A DNA stretch of 64,000 bases from Corynebacterium frankenforstense DSM 45800 (GTDB taxonomy: Bacteria; Actinomycetota; Actinomycetes; Mycobacteriales; Mycobacteriaceae). Within the stretch, counting starts at the first letter, position 1. Each line of letters starts with the position of its first letter. The DNA lies in assembly GCF_001941485.1 (NCBI RefSeq), contig NZ_CP009247.1, forward strand, positions 1,302,001-1,366,000, given 5' to 3'. The notes under the pieces were generated by a model, which was not told the origin of the DNA, searched no databases, and worked only from the letters and a program-made list of their open reading frames with translations. The translations under genes and the position numbers were made by a program. Shown here piece by piece: positions 1-8,610 of this stretch.

Positions 1-538
1 CGACCGGCTGGGCTCCAGCTTCGCCATCCAGGGCGGGGGCAGCGACCTGGCCTTCCCGCACCACGAGTACTCCGCCGCCCACGCGGAGGCGGGGCTCGAC
101 GTCGCGCGCATGGCCGGCCACTACGTGCACTGCGGCATGATCGCCCTCGACGGCACCAAGATGTCGAAGTCGCTGGGCAACCTCGTCTTCGTCGCCGACC
201 TGGTCGCCGCCGGCCACGACCCGTCCGCCATCCGCCTCGGCGTCTTCGCCGGGCACTACCGCGAGGACCGCGACTGGTCCGACGCCGTGCTGGCCGAGGC
301 CGAGGAGCGCCTGGCCGCCTGGCGCGCCGCGGCCGACGCCGCCCAGGACCCCGACGCCGCCAAGGCCGTCGTCACTGCGCTGCGCGAACGGCTCTCCGAC
401 GACCTGGACACCCCGGGCGCGCTCGCGGCGCTCGACGGGTGGGCGCGCGACGTCGTCAAGCACGACGGCGCGCGGCGAGGGCCGGCGGGGGAGACCGTCG
501 CCGAGGCCGTCCACGCCCTGCTCGGCGTGCACGTCTAG
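1..538 (+). CDS. mshC: Mycothiol ligase MshC, C-terminal part (gene cut by window start)
   Basis: The reading frame is open from base 2 and encodes 178 residues before the stop. The product ligates cysteine to GlcN-inositol in mycothiol synthesis, a cytosolic step specific to actinobacteria. Visible are the [12 protein letters not shown] segment, which in the CysS/MshC family carries zinc and substrate ligands, and the KMSKS loop (KMSKSLGN, about residues 53-60 of the visible part) that binds ATP in class I synthetases. The protein ends shortly after a helical region ([14 protein letters not shown]) and has no long C-terminal tRNA-binding domain, which favours MshC over cysteinyl-tRNA synthetase. 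The catalytic N-terminus lies outside the window. CysS remains the alternative but fits less well. Confidence 0.88.
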   Translation, partial: DRLGSSFAIQGGGSDLAFPHHEYSAAHAEAGLDVARMAGHYVHCGMIALDGTKMSKSLGNLVFVADLVAAGHDPSAIRLGVFAGHYREDRDWSDAVLAEAEERLAAWRAAADAAQDPDAAKAVVTALRERLSDDLDTPGALAALDGWARDVVKHDGARRGPAGETVAEAVHALLGVHV

Positions 539-561
539 CCGTAATCGGTGACAATGGCGCC

Positions 562-942
562 ATGAGCATCCGCGCTGACTTCCAGCCCCGCATCGACGAG
601 TACATCAGTGACCTGGAGACCTTCGCCACCGGCGCGTACCTGCGCGAGGGCGAGACGGACAGCTGGGAGGCGCCCTACGACGCCTCCGCTCTGGGCGAGC
701 TGCGCGGGATCCTCGAGGACTTCCTCGACCGCCTCGACCGGGTGCCCGACGACCCCGAGGCCGAGCTGCTCGAGCCCGTGGTCGCCCGCACCCTCGAGGA
801 GCTGACCACGTTCAACTCGAAGCACGCCGACGCCGTCCTCGAGCCCGAGGAGTTCGACGAGCTCAACGAGCTGATCACCGACGCCGCCGCCGCGACCGGC
901 GCGACCGACGAGACGCTGACGGCGCTGCCCGTCCTCGAGTGA
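562..942 (+). CDS. Small acidic protein of unknown function
   Basis: This 126-residue protein is rich in Glu and Asp (for example the stretch around residues 55-70 and 90-110) with no membrane segment or signal peptide, so it is probably a small soluble helical protein. I do not recognise a named domain. The ATG at 562 is preferred because a GACAAT box (550-555) ends six bases before it, like the leaderless genes elsewhere in this window; an in-frame upstream start at 439 would overlap mshC by 100 bases. It sits between mshC and a HAD phosphatase on the same strand. A clear upstream gap and strong coding bias make it a real gene, but its function is unknown. Confidence 0.75.
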   Translation: MSIRADFQPRIDEYISDLETFATGAYLREGETDSWEAPYDASALGELRGILEDFLDRLDRVPDDPEAELLEPVVARTLEELTTFNSKHADAVLEPEEFDELNELITDAAAATGATDETLTALPVLE

Positions 943-1002
943 GTCCCGCCTGGTAGGCTGCCCCTTCCGGAAACATCCTGCGGAAAGGTGGCACGAATAC
1001 TC

Positions 1003-1710
1003 ATGGCGGCTTCGACGGGGCGTACGCCCGCGGCGGTCTTCTTCGACATGGACGGCACGATGGTTGACTCGGAGCCGTTGTGGGGGATCGCCACCTTCGA
1101 GCTCAGCGAGAAGCTGGGCCGCCGGCTCACCCCTGAGCTGCGGCAGGCGACCATCGGCGGGTCCTTCCCGAACACGCTGCGCATCTGCGCCGAGCACGCC
1201 GGGGTCACCGTCGACGAGGCGACCGCCGACCGGCTGCGCGAGGAGATGTTCGCCCGCGTGGCCGACCTCTTCCGCGAACGCCTCGAGCCCAAGCCCGGCG
1301 TGCGCGACCTGCTCGGTGATCTGAGGTCTGCGGGGGTGCCCGCCGTGGTCACCACGAACACGGTGCGCCCGCTGGCCGACCTCGCCATCGACGCGGTGGG
1401 GCGCGACTTCTTCGCCGACGCCGTCACCGGCGACCAGGTGGCCCGCTACAAGCCGGCGCCGGACATGTTCCTCGAGGCCGCCCGGCGCACGGGCAACAGC
1501 CCCGTGGACTGCGTCGTCTTCGAGGACTCACTGGCCGGGATGTCCGGCGCGCTCGAGGCCGGCTGCGTGGTCATCGGGCTGCCGGAGGACCCGGACCAGG
1601 TCCCGCAGCCGGGTGCGGCGGACCTCGGCGAGCTCAACGGCGAGCGCAGTTTTGTGGGCGTCGACGCCCACCGGGTGGGGGTGTGGTTCGACCGACTGTC
1701 GGGGGTGTAG
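1003..1710 (+). CDS. HAD-superfamily phosphatase (beta-phosphoglucomutase-like)
   Basis: The 235-residue protein belongs to the haloacid dehalogenase superfamily. Motif I is FFDMDGT (catalytic Asp15 and Asp17), motif II is the VVTTN segment in the middle, motif III a Lys in RYKPAPDMF, and motif IV the FEDSLAG segment that holds the Mg-binding acids. The cap is the small helical C1 type typical of phosphoglycolate phosphatase and beta-phosphoglucomutase. The substrate cannot be read from the sequence. ATG 1003 follows GGAAAGG (982-988); GTG 988 is an in-frame alternative that would place the SD inside the start. It lies directly upstream of hisE with a 24-base gap; its position next to histidine genes does not prove a role in that pathway. 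Confidence 0.85.
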   Translation: MAASTGRTPAAVFFDMDGTMVDSEPLWGIATFELSEKLGRRLTPELRQATIGGSFPNTLRICAEHAGVTVDEATADRLREEMFARVADLFRERLEPKPGVRDLLGDLRSAGVPAVVTTNTVRPLADLAIDAVGRDFFADAVTGDQVARYKPAPDMFLEAARRTGNSPVDCVVFEDSLAGMSGALEAGCVVIGLPEDPDQVPQPGAADLGELNGERSFVGVDAHRVGVWFDRLSGV

Positions 1711-1734
1711 CGCGGCGCGTGCCATAATGAAGCC

Positions 1735-1998
1735 GTGAAGAACTTCGACTCTCTGTTTGCTGAACTCGCTGACCGTGCCAAGAACCGCCCGGAGGGCTCG
1801 GGGACCGTGGAGGCCCTCGACAAGGGGATGCATTTCCTGGGCAAGAAGGTCAACGAGGAGGCCGGCGAGGTGTGGCTGGCCGCCGAGTACCAGTCCGACG
1901 AGGAGCTGGCCGAGGAGATCTCCCAGCTCGTCTACTGGTCGCAGGTGATCATGGTGGCCCGCGGGCTCGAGCCCGAGGACATCTACCGCTACCTGTGA
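1735..1998 (+). CDS. hisE: Phosphoribosyl-ATP pyrophosphatase HisE
   Basis: At 87 residues this is the normal length of a stand-alone HisE, which hydrolyses phosphoribosyl-ATP to phosphoribosyl-AMP in the second step of histidine synthesis. The MazG-like all-alpha fold is recognisable from the [14 protein letters not shown] helix with its Glu pairs (metal ligands) and the [14 protein letters not shown] helix. The start is GTG 1735; a CATAAT -10 box at 1723-1728 stands six bases before it, so the transcript is probably leaderless. hisG follows after 54 bases, giving the hisE-hisG pair known from corynebacteria and mycobacteria. Confidence 0.95.
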   Translation: MKNFDSLFAELADRAKNRPEGSGTVEALDKGMHFLGKKVNEEAGEVWLAAEYQSDEELAEEISQLVYWSQVIMVARGLEPEDIYRYL

Positions 1999-2052
1999 GC
2001 CGCACGCCGACCCCGCCCGACGCAACAACCCCCAGGAGTCACTGAAACCGCA

Positions 2053-2898
2053 ATGCTCAAGATCGCCATCCCCAACAAGGGCTCGCTCTCCGAGGTCGCC
2101 AGCAGCATCCTCAAGGAGGCCGGCTACTCCGGCCGCGGCGACACGAAGGCCCTCAACGTCGTCGACCGGGACAACGGGGTGGAGTTTTTCTTCCTGCGCC
2201 CCAAGGACATCGCCATCTACGTCGCCGCCGGCCACCTCGACCTGGGCATCACCGGCCGGGACCTGGCCCGCGACTCGCGCGCCGACGTCCGTGAGGTCAT
2301 GTCGCTGGGCTTCGGCAACTCCACCTTCCGCTACGCCGCCCCGGCGGGGCAGGAGTGGACCCCGGAGAAGCTCGACGGCAGGCGCATCGCGACCTCGTAC
2401 CCGAACCTGGTCCGCGCGGACCTGGCCGAGCGCGGCATCTCCGCCGAGGTCATCCGGCTGGACGGCGCGGTGGAGATCGCCATCCGCCTCGGCGTGGCCG
2501 ACGCCATCGCCGACGTCGTCTCGACCGGGCGTACGCTGCGCAAGCAGGGTCTCGAGCCCTTCGGCGAGGTGCTCTGCGACTCCGAGGCCGTCGTCGTCGC
2601 CCGCGCCGACGCCGAGCTGACCGAGGAGCACCAGGTGATCCTGCGCCGCTTCCAGGGCATCCTCAACGCGCACAACTACGTCATGCTCGACTACAACATC
2701 GCCCGCGAGAACCTCGAGGCCTCCTCGGAGATCACCCCGGGACTGACCGGGCCGACGATCTCGCCGCTGACCCGCGAGAACTGGGTGGCCGTGCGCGCGA
2801 TGATCCCGCGCCAGGAGGCCAACAACGTCATGGACCGTCTCCAGGCCGTCGGCGCCGAGGCGATCCTCGCCAGCGACCTGCGGATCGCCCGTATCTGA
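2053..2898 (+). CDS. hisG: ATP phosphoribosyltransferase HisG (long form)
   Basis: HisG condenses ATP and PRPP in the first, feedback-controlled step of histidine synthesis. The 281-residue length is that of the long HisG_L type, which has two periplasmic-binding-protein-like catalytic domains (about residues 1-205) and a C-terminal ACT-like regulatory domain that binds histidine (about 210-281, beginning near [11 protein letters not shown]). The start of the protein, [14 protein letters not shown], and the [16 protein letters not shown] segment that binds the PRPP phosphates are typical. No HisZ subunit is needed for this form. The gene is the second of a pair with hisE and is followed by a stem-loop at 2918-2955. 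Confidence 0.96.
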   Translation: MLKIAIPNKGSLSEVASSILKEAGYSGRGDTKALNVVDRDNGVEFFFLRPKDIAIYVAAGHLDLGITGRDLARDSRADVREVMSLGFGNSTFRYAAPAGQEWTPEKLDGRRIATSYPNLVRADLAERGISAEVIRLDGAVEIAIRLGVADAIADVVSTGRTLRKQGLEPFGEVLCDSEAVVVARADAELTEEHQVILRRFQGILNAHNYVMLDYNIARENLEASSEITPGLTGPTISPLTRENWVAVRAMIPRQEANNVMDRLQAVGAEAILASDLRIARI

Positions 2899-2917
2899 GT
2901 GCAACCCGGGTCACCGG

Positions 2918-2955
2918 GGCGCGTGCAGTTAATTCTCTTCACAACTGCATGCGCC
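2918..2955 (+). terminator. Stem-loop terminator after hisG
   Basis: A 13-bp stem pairs 2918-2930 with 2943-2955 (one G-U pair) around a 12-base loop, 20 bases after the hisG stop. It is followed by GTTTCTTATG, a modest T-rich run. Rho-independent termination is likely; the rest of 2956-3200 is AT-richer and holds the aspA promoter region, in which I see no gene. Confidence 0.7.
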
Positions 2956-3084
2956 GTTTCTTATGCCTCATTCGGGGGTGATCAATCGTTGAACTGGACT
3001 TCTGAGGCTTGCCATACGTCTCACTGGCGTTCTGCTCATATGAATGCCCTATAAGTGCAGAAAACTGCTGGGTAACAGGTACTT

Positions 3085-3100
3085 TTGACTCCGGTATGGT
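3085..3100 (+). promoter_or_regulatory. Candidate aspA promoter
   Basis: TATGGT at 3095-3100 fits the corynebacterial -10 pattern TAnnnT and lies about 100 bases before the aspA start, implying a leader with a GAAAGGA ribosome site at about 3184-3190. TTGACT at 3085-3090 is too close to be its -35; it could be the -35 of another start point. Assignment is by pattern only. Confidence 0.35.
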
Positions 3101-3200
3101 GGTGGGCAACATCCCGGCCAGCGCCGCGGGCCCCCACACCAGGGGGTGACGTGCCCGGGATGGCACTGAATCGCGGCGATACAGAAAGGAATTCACACCC

Positions 3201-4652
3201 ATGACTTCTTCTGAAGGCTCCACCAAGGACTCTGGCGTCCGCGTCGAGGAGGATCTCCTCGGCACCATGGAGGTCCCCGACGACGCGTACTACGGCATCC
3301 ACACGATGCGCGCGATCGACAACTACAAGATCTCCGGCAAGACCATCAACGACGTCCCCTCCTTCATCCGCGGCATGGTCGAGGTGAAGAAGGCCACCGC
3401 CATGGCCAACCACCGCCTGCACGTGCTGCCGAAGGAGAAGGCCGACGCCATCGTCTGGGCCTGTGACCAGATCCTCGACGAGGGCCGCTGCATGGACCAG
3501 TTCCCGATCGACGTCTTCCAGGGCGGCGCCGGCACCTCGCTGAACATGAACACCAACGAGGTCGTCGCCAACCTGGCCCTCGAGCACCTGGGCAAGGAGA
3601 AGGGCGACTACGACGCCCTGAACCCGAACGACGACGTCAACATGGCGCAGTCCACCAACGACGCCTACCCGACCGGCTTCCGCCTCGGCGTCTACGCCGA
3701 GATGCAGAAGCTCATCGAGGCCTACGACAAGCTGTGCGACGCCTTCCGCGCGAAGGGCGAGGAGTTCGCCCACGTGCTCAAGATGGGCCGCACCCAGCTG
3801 CAGGACGCCGTCCCGATGACCCTGGGCGCCGAGTTCAACGGCTTCGCGATCAACCTCTCCGAGGAGCGCGCCATCCTGGAGAGCGCCGCGGAGAAGCTGC
3901 TCGAGGTCAACCTCGGCGCGACCGCCATCGGCACCGGCCTGAACACCCCGGAGGGCTTCCGCGAGGAGGTCACCAAGGCGCTGGCCGAGAACACCGGCCT
4001 CAACGTCGTCTCCGCCGAGGACCTCATCGAGGCCACCAGCGACAACGGCGCCTACGTGCTGGCCCACAGCGCGATCAAGCGCGCCGCGATGAAGCTGTCG
4101 AAGATCTGCAACGACCTGCGCCTGCTCTCCTCGGGCCCGCGCGCCGGCCTCAACGAGATCAACCTGCCGGAGCGTGCCGCCGGCTCCTCGATCATGCCCG
4201 CGAAGGTCAACCCGGTCATCCCCGAGGTGGTCAACCAGGTCTGCTTCCGCGTCTTCGGCAACGACATCACCGTCACCTGGGCCGCCGAGGCCGGCCAGCT
4301 GCAGCTCAACGTCATGGAGCCGGCCGTCGGCCAGGCCATGTTCGAGTCGCTGCTGACCCTGACCAACGCCGCCGACACCCTGCGCGAGAAGTGCGTCACC
4401 GGCATCACCGCCAACGAGGACGTCTGCCAGGCCTACGTCGACAACTCGATCGGCATCATCACCTACCTCAACCCCTTCATCGGTCACCACAACGGCGATG
4501 TCGTGGGCAAGGAGGCCGCCGAGACCGGTCGCTCCGTGCGTGAACTGGTCCTGGAGAAGGGACTCATCGACGAGGAGACCATGAACAAGGTCCTCTCGAA
4601 GGAGAACCTGATGAACCCGAAGTACCAGGGCAAGGTCTACGACGAGGACTAG
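3201..4652 (+). CDS. aspA: Aspartate ammonia-lyase (aspartase)
   Basis: AspA reversibly converts L-aspartate to fumarate and ammonia in the cytoplasm. The 483-residue length and the superfamily signature [15 protein letters not shown] (beginning at residue 328, the flexible SS loop with the catalytic Ser) place it in the fumarase/aspartase family; the [14 protein letters not shown] and STNDAYPT segments form the rest of the active site. Fumarase C shares the fold, but the sequence style ([13 protein letters not shown]-terminal [16 protein letters not shown] start) is that of aspartase. The immediate neighbour is a Dcu-type C4-dicarboxylate carrier, which supports an aspartate-to-fumarate role. 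ATG 3201 is preceded by a good ribosome site. Confidence 0.95.
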   Translation: MTSSEGSTKDSGVRVEEDLLGTMEVPDDAYYGIHTMRAIDNYKISGKTINDVPSFIRGMVEVKKATAMANHRLHVLPKEKADAIVWACDQILDEGRCMDQFPIDVFQGGAGTSLNMNTNEVVANLALEHLGKEKGDYDALNPNDDVNMAQSTNDAYPTGFRLGVYAEMQKLIEAYDKLCDAFRAKGEEFAHVLKMGRTQLQDAVPMTLGAEFNGFAINLSEERAILESAAEKLLEVNLGATAIGTGLNTPEGFREEVTKALAENTGLNVVSAEDLIEATSDNGAYVLAHSAIKRAAMKLSKICNDLRLLSSGPRAGLNEINLPERAAGSSIMPAKVNPVIPEVVNQVCFRVFGNDITVTWAAEAGQLQLNVMEPAVGQAMFESLLTLTNAADTLREKCVTGITANEDVCQAYVDNSIGIITYLNPFIGHHNGDVVGKEAAETGRSVRELVLEKGLIDEETMNKVLSKENLMNPKYQGKVYDED

Positions 4653-4803
4653 GTCCCGTACCATCCCCAGTGACCGCTCCACCGCCCCCGGCTCCGGCCG
4701 GGCGGCGGCACGTCGCCTGCGCGAATGTGTTCTCCGGCGTCGAGGCGGTCCCCGTCTCCCGTCCCGGATCAAAGTCCCCGGGGCCGCAAGAAAGTAACCG
4801 CAA

Positions 4804-6111
4804 GTGATCATCCTTCAGATCCTCATCGTCCTCGGCGCCATCGTGCTCGGCGCCCGGCTCGGATCCATCGCGATCGGCTTCGCCGGCGGCGCAGGTGTGC
4901 TGCTGCTCGGCCTGACCGGCGTACCGGTGGAGTTCGACGCCATCCCGTTCGACGTCATCGGCATCATCATGTGCGTCATCGCGGCCATCTCCGCGATGCA
5001 GCGCGCGGGAGGCCTGGACCTGCTGGTCCACTGGGCCGAGAAGTTCCTGCGCCGCAACCCCCAGCAGATCACCGTCTGGGCGCCGATCGTCACCTACCTG
5101 ATGACGCTGTGCGCCGGCACCGGCCACACCGCCTTCTCCACCCTCCCGGTCATCGTCGAGGTGGCCAAGGAGGGCAAGATCCGCCCGTCGCGTCCGCTGT
5201 CCGTGGCCGTCCCGGCCTCGCAGATGGCCATCGTCTCCTCGCCGATCTCCGCGGCCGTGGTCTTCATGGCCTCCATCCTGGAGCCGCTCGGCGTGGGCTA
5301 CCTGACCCTGTTGGCCGTCGTCATCCCCGCGACCTTCCTCGCGATCTTCCCGGCGGCCATCCTGGCCAACAAGCTGGGCAAGCCGCTGGAGGAGGACCCG
5401 GTCTACCTCGACCGCCTGGAGCGTGGCCTGGTCGCCCCGCCGGCCGTCACCTCCGACTACAAGCCGACCCGCTCGGGCAAGATCTCCGTGGCCACCTTCC
5501 TGGTCGCGATCCTGCTCGTGGTCATCTGGGCCACCATCACCTCGGACAACGTCGGCCTGATCACGGATCCGACCCTGCCGCGCAACGAGGCCATTATGTC
5601 CATCATGCTGTTGGCTGCCACCGTGATCGTCGTGGTCACCAAGATCCCGGCCGGCGAGATCCTGGGCACCCAGGTCTTCCGCTCCGGCATGTCGGCCTGT
5701 GTCTGTGTCCTCGGTGTCGCCTGGCTGGGCACCACGATCATCAACGACAACATCGAGTCGATCGAGGCCTTCGCCGGTGACGTCCTCGAGACCGCCCCGT
5801 GGCTGCTGGCCGTGGTCATGTTCTTCGCCGCCGCCCTGCTTTACTCGCAGGCCGCCACGGCGAAGGCGCTCATGCCGGCCGCCCTGGCCATCGGCGTCAG
5901 CCCGCTGACCGCCGTCGCCGCCTTCCCGGCCGTCTCCGCCCTGTTCATCCTCCCGACCTACCCGACGCTGCTCGCCGCGGTCGAGATGGACGACACGGGC
6001 TCCACCCGGATCGGCAAGTGGGTCTTCAACCACCCGTTCCTGGTCCCGGGCACCCTGCAGATCGTGGTCTCCGTGCTGCTCTGCTACGCCCTCGGCGCGG
6101 TCCTCATCTAG
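4804..6111 (+). CDS. Anaerobic C4-dicarboxylate transporter, DcuA/DcuB family
   Basis: This 435-residue inner-membrane carrier has about ten to twelve hydrophobic helices from the first residue on. The family pattern includes GIIMCVIAAISAMQRAGG near the N-terminus and the GTGHTAFSTLPVI segment, which is characteristic of DcuA/DcuB. Family members exchange aspartate or fumarate for succinate during fumarate respiration, or import C4-dicarboxylates. Directly downstream of aspA (151-base gap with a GC-rich inverted repeat at about 4682-4705), it most likely supplies aspartate and exports succinate or fumarate. The start is GTG 4804. DcuA versus DcuB cannot be settled here. Confidence 0.92.
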   Translation: MIILQILIVLGAIVLGARLGSIAIGFAGGAGVLLLGLTGVPVEFDAIPFDVIGIIMCVIAAISAMQRAGGLDLLVHWAEKFLRRNPQQITVWAPIVTYLMTLCAGTGHTAFSTLPVIVEVAKEGKIRPSRPLSVAVPASQMAIVSSPISAAVVFMASILEPLGVGYLTLLAVVIPATFLAIFPAAILANKLGKPLEEDPVYLDRLERGLVAPPAVTSDYKPTRSGKISVATFLVAILLVVIWATITSDNVGLITDPTLPRNEAIMSIMLLAATVIVVVTKIPAGEILGTQVFRSGMSACVCVLGVAWLGTTIINDNIESIEAFAGDVLETAPWLLAVVMFFAAALLYSQAATAKALMPAALAIGVSPLTAVAAFPAVSALFILPTYPTLLAAVEMDDTGSTRIGKWVFNHPFLVPGTLQIVVSVLLCYALGAVLI

Positions 6112-6131
6112 GACGCCGCCTCAGGCGCAAA

Positions 6132-6158
6132 GGGCCCCGACCTTCCCGGTCGGGGCCC
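6132..6158 (+). terminator. Stem-loop terminator after the Dcu gene
   Basis: A perfect 11-bp GC-rich stem (6132-6142 with 6148-6158) encloses a five-base loop 20 bases after the stop of the C4-dicarboxylate transporter. It also lies just past the end of the convergent DUF202 gene at 6184, so it may act in both directions. The T-run is weak (GTTCCCGTGTCTT). Confidence 0.75.
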
Positions 6159-6183
6159 GTTCCCGTGTCTTGGGCCGGGTGCC

Positions 6184-6516
6184 TCACGCGTCGACGAGCA
6201 CGAGCACGATGCCGCCGACGCCGAGCACGCCCATCGCCAGCGCCGTCAGCGCCACCCCGCCGACGTTGGCCGAGACCCGCCCGGCGGCCAGTCCCGTCGC
6301 CTCGCGCCGGTAGCGGGAACGCTGCCGGGCCAGGATCGTGCCCGCCACCGTCAGCAGCACGACGTAGAGCGAGAAGACCGCGGGGCCGTAGAGCGGGATC
6401 CAGCGCAGCAGCACCGCCGAGGCCGTCAGCGTCGCCAGCACGGTCCGCGACCAGGACAGGCTCGTGCGCTCCGGCTGCAGGCCGGGGTCGCCGTGAACCG
6501 CGGGAGCACCGCTCAC
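6184..6516 (-). CDS. DUF202-family small membrane protein
   Basis: The 110-residue product has an N-terminal GLQPERTSLSWSRT segment, the conserved start of DUF202 proteins, followed by three hydrophobic helices (around residues 28-45, 52-70 and 88-108). No enzymatic function is known to me for the family. GTG 6516 overlaps the stop of the upstream gene in a GTGA junction, so the two are translationally coupled. Two adjacent DUF202 proteins, one YidH-like and one short, are a recurring arrangement in actinobacteria, and they may form a heteromeric membrane complex; that last point is inference. Confidence 0.8.
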   Translation of the reverse strand: MSGAPAVHGDPGLQPERTSLSWSRTVLATLTASAVLLRWIPLYGPAVFSLYVVLLTVAGTILARQRSRYRREATGLAAGRVSANVGGVALTALAMGVLGVGGIVLVLVDA

Positions 6517-6905
6517 GCGAGGAACACCCCGGCGGCCACCGCGCAGGCGATCACCGCGGCGGCCGAGAGCACGGGCACGATCGCCGGCACCGGCAGGGGG
6601 CGGTGCTCGCGCATCGCGCGCTCGACGCGCAGCCAGCGCACGGCCGCGCCCAGCGAGATGACGAGCCCGACGGCGATGACGAAGACGGCCAGCGCGACGC
6701 GCACGTCGCGTGGCAGCCCCTCGAGCTCGAAGGCGCCCAGCGCCACGCCGCCGGCCAGGAAGGCCAGCGAGGTGCGCGTCCAGGCCAGGAAGGTGCGCTC
6801 GTTGGCCAGCGTGAAGCGGGGGTCCGGCTCGTCGCCGTGGGGGAGTGCCACGCGGGCCAGCCACGAGCGGGTGTGAGTTCCGTTACTAGAATCCTGGGCG
6901 GTCAC
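6513..6905 (-). CDS. YidH/DUF202-family membrane protein
   Basis: The product carries the family signature RFTLANERTFLAWTRTSLAFLAGGVAL and then two further hydrophobic helices, ending in VFLA. I place the start at GTG 6905 because a TACCAT box (6913-6918 on the plus strand, read leftward) ends seven bases before it, the leaderless spacing seen repeatedly in this window; this gives 130 residues. ATG 6914 is an in-frame alternative (133 residues). It is divergent from fhs, and the two -10 boxes lie only about 18 bases apart. Role unknown. Confidence 0.78.
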   Translation of the reverse strand: MTAQDSSNGTHTRSWLARVALPHGDEPDPRFTLANERTFLAWTRTSLAFLAGGVALGAFELEGLPRDVRVALAVFVIAVGLVISLGAAVRWLRVERAMREHRPLPVPAIVPVLSAAAVIACAVAAGVFLA

Positions 6906-6912
6906 ACCGACC

Positions 6913-6941
6913 ATGGTAGCCGCGGGACTGATGGGTAACCT
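6913..6941. promoter_or_regulatory. Divergent -10 boxes for the DUF202 pair and fhs
   Basis: TACCAT (complement of 6913-6918) serves the leftward DUF202 genes and TAACCT (6936-6941) the rightward fhs, each seven bases from its start codon. Because the boxes are under 20 bases apart, RNA polymerase can probably not occupy both at once. Confidence 0.5.
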
Positions 6942-6948
6942 GGCACAC

Positions 6949-8607
6949 ATGGCACTCACCGACGTTGACATCGCGCAAGACCACACCCTCGAGCCCATCC
7001 AGGACATCGCCGCGAAGCTGGACATCCCGGCCGAGGCGCTGCACCCCTACGGCACCGACAAGGCGAAGGTGGACCCCACCAAGCTCCCGGACCGCGGTAA
7101 GAAGGGCAAGCTCGTCCTGGTCACCGGCATCTCGCCGACCCCGGCCGGCGAGGGCAAGTCGACCGTGCTGATCGGTCTGGCCGACGCCCTGTCCCGTCTC
7201 GGCCACCGCGCGGCCGCGGCCCTGCGCGAGCCCTCCCAGGGCCCCGTGATGGGCATCAAGGGCGGCGCCTGCGGCGGCGGCTACTCGCAGATCGTGCCCA
7301 TGGCGGACATCAACCTGCACTTCACCGGCGACTTCCACGCCATCTCCGCGGCGACCAACACCCTGGCCGCGCTCGTGGACAACCACATCCACCAGGGCAA
7401 CCGCCTGAACATCGACCCGCGTCAGGTCACCTGGCAGCGCTGCATCGACGTCAACGACCGCGCCCTGCGCGGTGTGGTCACCGGCCTGGGCGGCCGCGCC
7501 CACGGCGTGCCCGCCGAGACGAGCTTCACCATCACCGCCGCCAGCGAGATCATGGCCGTCATCGGCCTGGCCGACGGCCTGGCGGACCTCAAGGAGCGCC
7601 TCGCGGCGATCACCGTCGGCTACACGTACGACGGCGAGCCGGTCACCGCGGGCGAGCTCGGCGCGGCCGGCGCGCTGACCGTGCTGCTCAAGGACGCCGT
7701 GCTGCCGAACCTGGTGCAGACCCTCGGCGGCACCCCGGCCTTCGTGCACGGCGGCCCCTTCGCCAACATCGCCCACGGCTGCAACACGCTGGCCGCCACC
7801 CGCGCCGCCCTCGACTGCGCCGACATCGTGTGCACCGAGGCCGGCTTCGGCTCGGACCTCGGCGCCGAGAAGTTCTTCGACATCAAGTCCCGCGCCGGCG
7901 ACCTCGACGTCGCGGGCACCGTCGTCGTCGCGACCATCCGTTCCCTGAAGTACAACGGCGGCGTGGACCGCGCCGACCTGGACGCCGAGGACGTCGACGC
8001 CCTCGCGCGCGGCGTCGCCAATCTCGAGCGCCACGTGGAGAACATCCGTCACTTCGGCGTCGAGCCCGTCGTCGCGCTCAACCTCTTCCCCTCGGACACC
8101 GAGGCCGAGCGGCGCTGGATGGCGGACTGGGCGCGCGAGTTCGGCGTCGAGCTCGCCGAGGCCGAGGTCTGGGGCAAGGGCGGCGCCGGCGGCGAGGCGC
8201 TCGCCGAGAAGGTGCTCGCCGGCCTGGGCGAGGGCTCGCACCCGATCTACGACCCGGCCGACGGCGTCGAGAACGCCATCGAGCGCGTGGCCTTCCTGAT
8301 CTACCACGCCGGCCGCGTCGAGTACTCCCGCAGGGCGGAGAAGGACCTGGCCGCGCTCAAGGCCAACGGCTGGGACAAGCTGCCGGTGTGCATCTCGAAG
8401 ACGCAGTACTCCTTCTCCGACGACCCGCACGCCCTCGGCGCGCCGGAGAACCACACCCTGCACGTGCGCGAGCTCGTCCCGCGCACCGGCGCCGGGTTCG
8501 TCGTGGCCCTGACCGGCGACGTGATGACGATGCCGGGCCTGCCGAAGAAGCCGGCCGCCGAGAACATCGACATCGACGCCGACGGCCGCATCACCGGCCT
8601 CTTCTAG
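6949..8607 (+). CDS. fhs: Formate--tetrahydrofolate ligase
   Basis: Fhs uses ATP to join formate to tetrahydrofolate, giving 10-formyl-THF for purine and one-carbon metabolism. At 552 residues it has the family length. The P-loop PTPAGEGKST is at residues 63-72 and is followed by the REPSQGPVMGIKGGACGGGYSQ segment that binds the folate and formyl phosphate; FTGDFHAI and the C-terminal GDVMTMPGLP are also typical. I choose ATG 6949 over ATG 6913 because TAACCT ends seven bases before it and the upstream residues are not family-like. With the pyruvate formate-lyase locus at 48.5-51.8 kb this gives the cell a route from formate to C1 units. Confidence 0.96.
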   Translation: MALTDVDIAQDHTLEPIQDIAAKLDIPAEALHPYGTDKAKVDPTKLPDRGKKGKLVLVTGISPTPAGEGKSTVLIGLADALSRLGHRAAAALREPSQGPVMGIKGGACGGGYSQIVPMADINLHFTGDFHAISAATNTLAALVDNHIHQGNRLNIDPRQVTWQRCIDVNDRALRGVVTGLGGRAHGVPAETSFTITAASEIMAVIGLADGLADLKERLAAITVGYTYDGEPVTAGELGAAGALTVLLKDAVLPNLVQTLGGTPAFVHGGPFANIAHGCNTLAATRAALDCADIVCTEAGFGSDLGAEKFFDIKSRAGDLDVAGTVVVATIRSLKYNGGVDRADLDAEDVDALARGVANLERHVENIRHFGVEPVVALNLFPSDTEAERRWMADWAREFGVELAEAEVWGKGGAGGEALAEKVLAGLGEGSHPIYDPADGVENAIERVAFLIYHAGRVEYSRRAEKDLAALKANGWDKLPVCISKTQYSFSDDPHALGAPENHTLHVRELVPRTGAGFVVALTGDVMTMPGLPKKPAAENIDIDADGRITGLF

Positions 8608-8610
8608 GGC

